This document shows positions 55,150 through 64,000 of a stretch of 64,000 bases of DNA, piece by piece; the stretch's first letter is position 1, and each line of letters begins with the position of its first letter. This DNA is from Miscanthus floridulus (lineage: Eukaryota; Streptophyta; Magnoliopsida; Poales; Poaceae). The translations under genes were made by a program, and so were the position numbers. Under the pieces are notes generated by a model, which saw nothing but the letters and a program-made list of their open reading frames with translations, did no database searches and had not been told where the DNA came from. Location: positions 122,064,951 through 122,128,950 of the forward strand of contig NC_089597.1 of NCBI RefSeq assembly GCF_019320115.1. Reading direction: 5' to 3'.

Positions 55150-57159
55150 AAAGAGAAAGATAGTCAGGTCTGACCGTGGGGGAGTGCTACGGTCGGCATA
55201 CCCTAAAAGAATGGCATAGTAGCCCAGTATTCTACACCGGGCAAACCTCAGCAGAATAGAGTAACTAAAAGAATCAATCGTACCCTGATGGATATGGTGA
55301 GCAGTATGATAAGTTACTCCACCTTACAGTTGACCCTATGGATGGAGGCGTTAAAAACCCCATTCATGTTCTCAAAAGAGTACCAAGTAAGTCGGTGCCC
55401 AAAACACCATATGAGTTGTGGACAGAAAGAGTGCTCTCAATAAACCACTTGCGTGTGTGTGGGGGAGCCATGCTGAGGCTAAAGTATTTAACCCAAACAT
55501 TGGGAAGTTAGATCCCAAAATAGTAAGTTGCCATTTCATTGGCTACACAGAAAAGTCGAAAGGTTTTTATTTTCTACTGTCTAGAGAGACATATAAAGTT
55601 TGTGGAAATGAGACACGCTGTCTTCCTAGAGGACAAATTGATGAGGGGGAGCATGGTAGCTCCAGAAATTGACCTTGAAGTGAAGCGGGCATAAGCGCCC
55701 ACTCCAATGATTCATGAGCCATTTTTCTCACTACCTGCTGTAGCTGCACCGATAGTGCTAGATACTGTGGTGCCAACACCTGTTGTTATTCCACCTGTGG
55801 CAACAATGAATGACGATGAGGAACCTATTCTTCAGGATTCTATAGAACCTATTGCCACATATAAGGGGGAGCAACAATAGCCTCAAATAGTAGATGTGCC
55901 AAATGTGGAGGCCCCTAGAAGGTCTCAAAGAGTTAGAAAATCAGCTATTTTTGCTGATTATGAAGTGTATAACGCCAAGGAATTTCAAATGGAGGATGAT
56001 CCCACCTCATTTGAAGAAACCATGAGAAGTGATCATTCATCAAAGTGGCTTGAGGCTATGGAAGATGAAATGAAATCAATGAATGTCAATAAAATTTGGG
56101 GTTTGGATATAATTCCTAAAGGAGCCAAAATAGTAGACTGTAAATGGGTCTACAAAACAAAACTTGACTCTCAAGGGAATATAGAGAGATATAAAGCGTG
56201 ACTTGTGGCAAAAGGTTTTAAGCAAAGAGAAGGGATTGATTACAATGAGATCTTTTTTCTATTCTCATGTAAAGTTTCCTTCAAAATCATAATGGCATTA
56301 AAGGCACGTTATGATTTAGAATTACATCAGATGGATGTAAAGACGGCATTTCTCAATGGAAACTTGGAGGAAAATGTTTACGTGGCACAACTGAAAGGTT
56401 TTGTCATGGAAGGAAAAGAACGAATGGGATGCCGCCTAAAGAAATCAATTTATGGATTAAAACAAGCTTCAAGATAGTGGTACTTAAAGTTTGATCAGAC
56501 AATAAAGAATTTTGGGTTTTAAAGAGAATGTAGAGGACAATTGTGTCAATACAAAGTTTAAGAATGGGAAGTTTATCTTCCTGGTCCTATATGTGGATGA
56601 TATCTTACTTGCTACTAGTGACGTCAGTCTACAACTGAAGACAAAGAAGTTTTGTCCTCAAAACTTGATATGAAAGATCTTGGTGAAGTCTCGTTCGTTC
56701 TAGGGATCGAGATTCACTGAGATAGAAGAAAAGGGCTATTAGGACTGTCACAAAATGCATACATAGAAAGAATCTTAAAGAAAGTGATTCAGTATGCATA
56801 AAATGTAGTCCCTCACCTGCTCCTATAGTCAAGGGCGACAATATGGGGATTTTCAATGCCCCAGAAACCAATGTGAGCTCAATCAAATGAACATATGCTT
56901 CAGCTGTCGGAAGCTTGCAACATGCTCAAGCATGTACGTGCCCTGACTTGGCATTTGTTACCGGGTTTTACTTGGCAGATTCCAGAGCAATTCTGGAATA
57001 GAACACTAAAATTAGTAAAGAAAGTCTTGCATTATTTGCAAGGAACAAAAGGCCTCATGATGACATATAGAAGATCTGATTTACTCCACATAGTGGGATA
57101 TTCATATTCTGATTATGCGAGAGTGAATACATATCTAGACGTGGATTTTCTATCATCTC
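55150..57159 (+). pseudogene. Copia integrase / RT / RNase H pseudogene
   Basis: Plus strand. Integrase remnants: VRSDRGG (near 55160), TPYELW, EAKVFNPNIGKLDPKIVSCHFIGY (55490-55550). Then the hinge APRRSQRVRKSAIFADYEVY (55908-55970), RT start SSKWLEAMEDEMKSMNVNKIW, GAKIVDCKWVYKTK, DLELHQMDVKTAFLNGNLEE (56310-56375), KKSIYGLKQASR, the active site LYVDDILLA (near 56590) and RNase H start KLVKKVLHYLQGTKG (about 57015). Several stops and frame changes occur. The C-terminal end is cut by the SIRE insertion at 57160. Confidence 0.85.
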
Positions 57160-58747
57160 TAAAAGCATCTAGGCCCCTAGTTGGGTTTCGGTGATTAATG
57201 ACAATACAAGATTACTATGACTAACGTGTGTTTTGCAGATGCAATTAAGTTAGGTCATGGTAATGGAGATCAATCGGGCAATCAAAGTTGTCATGCCCCT
57301 ATGATGGAAATCGTTTCGATTTTCAAAGGATGGACAACAAGGTTAAGGATGACTAGTTCTAAGTGTCGATTGGAGTTGGAGAGACACTTAGAGTAGTTTA
57401 GGACTTTGTTTTTCCTTTGGCCGTACTATTAAGGGGGGTATGGATGGGTAGCTTGACCTAGTTGAGTCTAGTGAGTTAGGTGTGGTGCACACTTGTTAAA
57501 ACTAGCTCTAGGTAGCTCCTATGAAGCCCTTTGATCCCATGGAGCAAACTTCATTCACAAATGATCGAGAGTTGGAAGTGAATGGAGGGTCAAATACTGA
57601 CCGGACGCTGGCTCCGGTGCGACCGGACGCTGGCCGTAGGGTCCGGTCAGTTCATTTGATCGAGGAGAACAAGTATGGTGTGACCGGACACTGGAAGGTC
57701 AATGTGACTGGACGCTGAGGGCCAGCGTCCGGTCGACTCCAGTAAAGGTCTAGACTTGAGAAAGTGTGACCGGACGCGTCCGGTCAATGCTGACCGGACC
57801 CTGAGTATCCAACGTCCGGTCGAGTCCAGTAAGGTTCTAGTAAGGGTTTTATGCGACCGGACGCGTCCGGTCAGTGCTGACCGGACCCTGCTAGTGTCCG
57901 GTCAACTCATTACTACTGGTTCGCGGGTTGAACTGACCAGAGCGTCCGGTCAACACGATCGGAGCGTCCGGTCACCCCGCAGAAGCTCATAACGGTTCGT
58001 TTTCTAGGCTGCCTTATAAATAGAAGCTCCACTTGTGTGTGGAGCAACTTTTGCTCATTTCAACAGCTGAGAAACACGTTTGTGAGTGCTAAGAAGAGTA
58101 AGGTCCTAGTGAGGTGTTTGTGATTTAAGAATCCAAGAGAGTAGCCTCACTAGCAAATCAAGAGTAGCAAAGTGTGCATCCATCTTCTCATTAGGCTTCG
58201 CGTGGTCAAGTGAGTGTCCGTGCTTGTTACTCTTGGTGATCGCCATCACCTAGACGGCTTGGTGGTGATTGGGAGCTTGGTGATCACCCGGTGGAGCTTG
58301 TGGGTGATCCAACTCAAGTTGTGAGCGGCTTTGGGTGATTCGCCGCGATGGAGTGTCGAAGAATCAACCCATAGAGAGCACTTGATCCTTACGCGGATCA
58401 AGGGGGAGCTACACCCTTGCGCGGGTGCTCCAACGAGGACTAGTGGGGAGTGGTGACTCTTCGATACCTCGGCAAAACATCATCGTGTTCCTTTCTCTCT
58501 CTATTTACTTTGAGCATTTACTTTGAGTATTTACTTTGAGCAATTCAATACTTGTTTTACATCCATAGAATTGCTTGCTAGAGTAAGTTTAGAACATAGG
58601 TTGCGAGTTTGTTGTGCATTAGTTTGATAGAAACACTTTTCAAGGCACAAGGGGTTAATTGGGCTATCCGTAGGATTTGATTATTGCAAGAGAATTTAGA
58701 ATTAGCCCAATTCACCCCCCCCCCTCTTGGGCATCTTGATCCTTTCA
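57160..58747 (+). mobile_element. SIRE 5' LTR
   Basis: 1588 bp; starts TAAAAGCATCTAGGCC (TA in place of TG) and ends GATCCTTTCA two bases before the PBS. U3 carries GACCGGACGC repeats (57597-57975); TATA box TTATAAATAG at 58013-58022. Candidate TSD atctc (57155-57159), partner outside the window. Confidence 0.88.
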
Positions 58748-58749
58748 AT

Positions 58750-58761
58750 TGGTATCAGAGC
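58750..58761 (+). other. SIRE primer-binding site (initiator tRNA-Met)
   Basis: TGGTATCAGAGC, the standard Copia PBS. Confidence 0.95.
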
Positions 58762-58800
58762 CTCGTGCTCACGTTTTTAAGCTTAATCGCTTAGAGCAAG

Positions 58801-61121
58801 ATGTCTCACGGGGATGGACCTCCTCCTATCTTTGAGGGAGATGATTTTACATATTAGAAAATTCACATGGAGGCATACCTAGAAGCTCTAGACATTGGAA
58901 TTCTTAGAGCCGCCTCTCAAGGTTCCCAACACCTAAGAATGCCGCACAACTTCAAGGAGATGAAGTGAACTATGAAAAATGGAATGCAAAGGCTCACAAC
59001 ACCATCTTTAGAGGCCTTTGCAAAGATGTGTTCAATCGTGTAAGGAACCACAAAGACGCCCATGCACTATGGTCGGACGTTTGTGCGCTCCATGAGGGAA
59101 CCAAGAGTGAGCGTGAGAAACGCTATCATCTTGTAATTAAAAAGCTAAATTCTTTTGAGATGTTTCCCAAAGAAAGTGCTAATGAGATGTATTCTCGTTT
59201 AAAGGTTCTTGTAGAGGAAGTCAATGGGCTTGGACTTACTCAAATGTCACCATCCGACGTTGTGAGAAAAATCTTGAGTGTCCTCCCCATTGACAAATAT
59301 GGGCACATTGTGACCGTGCTACATCAAGGTGATCTTTCCACCGCTACACTGACACAAATCTTGGGAAAGATCAATGCTCATGAGATGTACATGCACATCA
59401 CGCCACAAGATGGCTCATCCTCTACAAAGAAGAAAGAGAAGGACTTAGCATTCAAAGCTAGCCAAGATAAGGGCAAAGCAAGACTTGAGTATGAGAGCTC
59501 AAGTGATGAAGATGATGAAGAAAGCCTTGCTCTCATGGTGAAGAAGACCACCAAGATGCTAAAAAGGCTAAACAAGAGTGGCATCAAGTTTGACGGCAAG
59601 AAGAAAAAGTTCTTCACTAGCTCAAGAAGAAAGCCAATCTCCGAGATGGATTGCTACAATTGTGGCGAACTTGGCCACCTAGCTCATCAATGCACAAAGC
59701 CCAAGAAAGACAAGTTCAAGAACAAGGGCAAGAAAGATGATTCAAGCGATGAAGATGAAAAGAAAAAGAACAAGCCATACAAGAAGAGAGATGGCAAAAA
59801 GAGGGACTTCTACAAGAAGAAGAAGAGTGGCAAGGCCTACATTGTCGGTGATTGGCTCATAGACATTGATTCATCAAGTGGATCATCCGATGATGATAGT
59901 GACAATAAGAAGGTGGCCGCCATTGCTATTGATCTTGCATCCTCACTGCCACCATCGCCATCATCCTCTACACACCTATGCCTTATGGCCAAGGGTGAAT
60001 GCAAGGTAACTAAGAGTGATGATAGTAGTGATGATGATCAAGCTAGTGATGATGATAGCGATAGCGATGATGATTCACCTACATATGATGATCTTGTCAA
60101 AATACTAAGAAAATACACTAAGATCATTAGAAAGAGTAGAGCTACAAATGAAAAACTTGATGCTAAAAATGATTCACTCTTAGCTAAGTGTGATACATTA
60201 GAAAAGGCTAATGATGAGCTTAAAGAAACAAATGATTCTATATCATCCAAACTCAAGGAGCTCAAATCTTCTAAGAAAAAGCTTAAAGATAAACATGATA
60301 AACTTGAGTGGGTGCACAATGAGCTTATCACTAGTCACAATAAGCTAAAAGATGAATATACAACTCTAAAGATCAATTATGATACCCTTGTTATTGCACA
60401 AGAATTCTTACCAAATGAGCCACATGATGCTACTAACCATGTTGTTAAGATTGATATAGCTACCTCATGTGATGACTTAATTGGTGAGAGCATTGAGCAT
60501 GGATCTAGTAGCAAAGGCAAGCAAGTGGTTGAGTGCAATGACTATGATGAATATGTCAAGCTCAAGGGTGATAATGAGAAGCTCATGAAGGATCTTGAAG
60601 AGATGAAAAGTCACAACACCATTGTGCTAGAAACTCTTGATCATGACAAAGAGTTGATCCTTGAGAATGAGAAGCTCAAAGAAGAAAACAAGAAACTCAA
60701 GGAAGAGAAGAACAATGATATTCTCAAGGAAGAGAACAAGAAGCTTAAGATGGAGAAAGAGCATCTCAAGGTGGGATTGAGCAAGTTTGCTAGAGGCAAG
60801 CATCTCCAAAGTGAGCTACTCATGAATACCGTCATGAAAATGGATAGAAGTGGCATTGGATATATGGCAAGTGTAGAGAAGAAGAAGGCCCAAGCTCAAC
60901 ACCAACAATCAAAGCCAAAGCCAAAGCCAAAGAGATGTTTTGAGTGTGGACAAGAAGGCCACTTTGCTCATGAGTGTCAAACTCCACCACCACAACCTTT
61001 GCCCAAGCATGCTAGACCCTTTGCTTTCAATGCTCACTACATGCTTAGAAAAGATTCTAGTGGAAAGATGAAAGTCATGTTCTTAGGACCCCCCAACAAG
61101 AGTAGGCCTAAGAAGATTTAG
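58801..61121 (+). pseudogene. SIRE gag with one stop and one frameshift
   Basis: The ATG at 58801 (MSHGDGPPPIFEGDDF) is followed by TAG at 58855-58857 where Trp is expected, and the frame changes between about 58920 and 58945. From 58965 a 718-codon frame is open to TAG 61119-61121. It holds the capsid-like part (RVRNHKDAHALW, SANEMYSRLKVLVEEVNGLG), a first CCHC knuckle CYNCGELGHLAHQC (59652-59693), an acidic Ser/Asp-rich stretch, a long coiled coil (about 60100-60780) and a second knuckle CFECGQEGHFAHEC (60936-60977). Gag forms the particle and packages RNA. Two knuckles and length above 700 residues are typical for SIRE. The lesions near the start make it non-functional as read. Confidence 0.92.
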
Positions 61122-61199
61122 GTGGCTAAGTCACTTGTTGAGAAGGTGAAGGGCCCTCAACAAGTTTGGATCCCTAAAGCTTGAATCTCTTGTGTGTAG

Positions 61200-64000
61200 G
61201 TGAACTACAAGATCGGTGGAAGTCATTGGGTTATTGATAGTGGTTGCACTCAACATATGACCGGTGATCCTCGTATGTTCACCTCACTAGATGAAGAGGT
61301 AGATGGACAAGAGAAAATAACATTTGGAGATAATTCAAAGGGCAAGGTTAAAGGATTGGGCAAAGTGGCAATATCAAATGATCATTTCATCTCCAATGTG
61401 CTCTATGTTGCTTCATTGAGCTTTAACTTGCTATCCGTTGGGCAATTGTGTGATCTTGGCTTTCAATGCTTGTTCACCGAGAAGGAGGTTGTTGTATCCA
61501 AGGTAGATGACAATCAAGTGATATTCAATGGATTTAGATACAACAACTTATATCTAGTTGACTTCACCTCCGAAGATGCAAACTTGAAGACTTGCCTATT
61601 CACCAAAACCACACTTGGGTGGCTATGGCATAGAAGATTTGCTCATGTTGGGATGAGCTCACTCAAGAAGCTTATGAAGAATGATTTGGTGAGAGGGTTG
61701 AAGGATGTGAAGTTTGAGAAGGACAAGCTTTGTAGTGCATGTCAAGCCGGCAAGCAAGTTGCAGACACTCATCCAACCAAAGCTTTCATATCAACCACAA
61801 GAGTGCTAGAACTCCTACACATGGATTTATTTGGACCAACAACATACAAGAGTTTGGGAGGAAATCTCTATTGTCTTGTGATTGTGGATGACTATTCAAA
61901 GTATACATGGGTGTTCTTCCTTCATGACAAATCCGAAGTTGCATCTTGTTTCAAGAAGTTTGCCAAGAGAGCTCAAAATAAATTTGAAGTGAAGCTCAAG
62001 AAGATAAGAAGTGACAATGGCAAAGAGTTTGACAACACAAACATAGAAGCTTATTGTGATGAAGTTGGAATCAAACATGAAGTCTCCGCAACGTATACTC
62101 CTCAACAAAATGGTGTAGTTGAGAGAAAGAACCAGACTTTAATCACTCTTGCAAGGACAATGCTAGATGAGTACAACACCCCCAAAGCTCTATGGGCGGA
62201 AGCAATCAACACCGCATGTTATGCATCCAACCGCCTATTTCTTCAAAAGTTCCTTGTCAAGACACTATATGAGTTGCTCAATGGGAAGAAGCCGGACATC
62301 TCCTTCTTTAGGGTGTTTGGTTGCAAGTGCTACATCTATAAGAAGCAGCAACACCTAGGGAAGTTTCAAAGATGTTGTGATATAGGTTTTCTTGTTGTTT
62401 ACTCATTGAAGTCCAAAGCATATAGAGTATTTAATCATGCCACCGGCTTGGTTAAAGAAACATATGATGTGGAATTTGATGAATCTAACGGCTCCCAAGG
62501 AGCACATGAGAATCTTGATGATGTAGGTGATGAACCATTGAGGGAGGCTATGAAGAATATTCCAGTAGGAGACATCAAGCCAAAAGATGATGAAGATGAT
62601 GTACAAGTCATTAACCAACCTTCTTCATCAAGTGTGCCACAAGATGGTGAAAAAGATGGGAGAGTAGAAAATGAAGATACTCATATCTCCCATGAGCAAA
62701 TGGTGGTACAAGCACAAGATATTGATGCTCCACAACCTCCTCCTCAAGTGGTCAATAGAAGAAATACACCTCTCCTACAAGATCATCCACAAGATCTCAT
62801 CATAGGGAGTCCATCAAAGGGTGTAATGACTCGATCTCAAAAACTTACTTTATTTATAGCTCATCACTCTTTTGTCTCTTGCTATGAGCCTACCAAGGTA
62901 GAAGAAGCTCTTAAAGATCCAGATTGGATCAATGCCATGCATGAAGAGTTGAACAACTTCACTCGCAATGAAGTTTGGACTCTTGAAGAGCGACCAAAAG
63001 GTGCAAGAGTCATTGGAACGAAGTGGTGTTCTGCAACAAGCAAGATGATCAATGTGTTGTTGTGAGAAACAAGGCAAGACTAGTTGCAAAGGGGTTCTCT
63101 CAAGTTGAAGGCTTGGATTTTGGAGAGACCTTTGCACCGGTTGCAAGATTAGAAGCCATTCGTATCCTACTTACATATGCATCACATCATGAAATGAAAC
63201 TATATCAAATGGATGTGAAAAGTGCATTTTTAAATGGCTTTATTAATGAACTAGTCTATGTTGATCAACCTCCTAGGTTTGAAGACCCTAGATATCCTAA
63301 TCATGTTTATAGGTTGTCCAAGGCACTATATGGGCTTAAGCATGCCAAAAGAGCTTGGTATGTGCGCCTTCGGGACTTCCTTATTGAGAAGGGCTTCACC
63401 ATTAGGAAGGTCGACACTACACTATTCACCAAGAAGCTTGATGGGCATATCTTCATTTGTCAAGTATATGTTGATGATATTATCTTTGGATTATCAAATG
63501 AAGACTCATGCAAAGAATTTGGTGTATTGATGTCAAAGGAGTTCGAGATGTCCATGATTGGTGAGCTTACATTCTTTCTTAGTTTTCAAGTCAAGCAAAT
63601 GAAAGAAGGCATCTTCATCTCTCAAGAGAAATACACTAAAGATCTCCTCAAAAGATTCAAGATGGATGAATGTAAGCCAATCAAGACCCCAATACCTACT
63701 AATGGACATCTCGACCTAGATGAGGGAGGTAACCCGGTTGATCAAACTCTCTACCGTTCTATGATTGGTAGCTTGTTATATTTAACCGCATCTAGGCCCG
63801 ACATCATGTTTAGTGTGTGTATGTGTGCTAGATTTCAAGCTAGTCCTAAGGAAACACATTTAATTGCTGTAAAAAGAATCCTTAGGTATGTTAAGCACAC
63901 ACCAAACATTGGCCTTTGGTATCCCAAAGGAGGTTTATTTGAATTAATTGGCTATTCCGATTCGGATTACGCCGGATGCAAAGTTGATAGAAAGAGCACA
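61200..64000 (+). pseudogene. SIRE pol: protease, integrase, RT, RNase H (partial)
   Basis: Same frame as gag, after three in-frame stops (61119, 61182, 61197). Protease WVIDSGCTQHMTGD; pre-integrase LWHRRFAHVGMSSL and C-x2-C (CSACQAGKQ); integrase core with Asp in LLHMDLFGP, Asp in IRSDNGKEF and Glu in QQNGVVERKNQ; hinge; RT start INAMHEELNNFTRNEVWTL. One G is missing at about 63026, shifting the frame. The new frame then stays open to the window edge, with [16 protein letters not shown], the active site YVDDIIFG (near 63470), [17 protein letters not shown] and RNase [11 protein letters not shown]. All catalytic residues are present; only the single-base deletion and the missing 3' end break it. 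Confidence 0.93.

Larger units (their letters stand above)
52054..57159 (+). mobile_element. Decayed Ty1/Copia element, 5' LTR to RNase H
   Basis: Short LTR (52054-52432), PBS, GC-rich leader, a 74-bp tandem repeat, gag fragment, integrase and RT-RNase H remnants, cut off at 57159 by the SIRE element. It is also hit by a solo LTR at 52582. Its left end lies about 275 bp upstream of the first ATG of the receptor kinase gene, in divergent orientation. Confidence 0.8.
57160..64000 (+). mobile_element. SIRE/Maximus-type Copia element, 5' part
   Basis: 5' LTR (57160-58747), PBS, gag and pol, running off the right edge inside RNase H. The long coiled-coil gag with two CCHC knuckles and the GACCGG-rich LTR fit the SIRE (Maximus) lineage. 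Only a few lesions were found (one nonsense, two frameshifts), so it looks younger than the neighbouring elements. The envelope-like region and 3' LTR would be outside the window. Confidence 0.93.

Noticed and set aside
1..64000. tRNA, rRNA, CRISPR or operon-type features
   Set aside because: None seen; the sequence is a plant nuclear repeat region. Weak tRNA or miRNA genes cannot be excluded without a covariance search.

Overview
This window is a stretch of a grass nuclear genome made mostly of nested transposable elements around one intact-looking host gene. The elements (Tat-lineage Ty3/Gypsy with antisense extra ORFs, SIRE/Maximus-type Ty1/Copia with GACCGG-rich LTRs, L1-type LINE pieces, a MULE with long TIRs) point to a panicoid, probably Andropogoneae, grass such as sorghum, sugarcane or Miscanthus. 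That placement is inference from element style. No prokaryotic-type features are present.

Layout. 1-2303 is the end of a large chromovirus-like LTR that sits inside the reverse transcriptase of a minus-strand Tat element (Tat-1). Its protease and gag run to 5771 and its 5' LTR occupies 5772-8779. That LTR is split by a SIRE-type solo LTR (6855-8741, 5-bp TSD). 8780-20395 is a mosaic: a GC-rich 420-bp tandem duplication, an L1-type ORF1 pseudogene with a CCHC knuckle, a 2.5-kb MULE with 9-bp TSD at the ORF1 stop codon, a minus-strand MED26-like ORF running into LTR-like sequence, and a LINE ORF2 tail.

20396-45897 is a second minus-strand Tat element (Tat-2). Its 3' LTR is interrupted by a complete plus-strand Tat element (Tat-3, 20428-31428, two LTRs, PBS, PPT, TSD agtaa). 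Tat-3 keeps part of gag and the antisense ORF but has no pol. Tat-2 has a decayed gag-PR-RT-RH-IN set, an antisense extra ORF (33.7-37.2 kb), tandem repeats, and a fragment of the 60S ribosomal protein L8 gene (about 40.15-40.33 kb). A SIRE-like LTR end closes it at 46254.

47372-48555 is another Gypsy solo LTR with a perfect TSD. 49027-51780 (minus) is the best gene: a 765-residue L-type lectin receptor kinase in three exons, the first intron with a GC donor. About 270 bp upstream of its start lies a decayed Copia element (52054-57159), itself hit by a 380-bp solo LTR. From 57160 to the right edge runs a plus-strand SIRE/Maximus element with a 5' LTR, PBS, long two-knuckle gag and PR-IN-RT-RH pol, broken by one stop and two frameshifts.

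Functionally, only the lectin receptor kinase looks like a working host gene. The MED26-like ORF and the ribosomal L8 piece look like host sequences caught up in retroelements. Boundaries marked by TSDs were read base by base; family names for decayed elements rest on protein motifs seen by eye.
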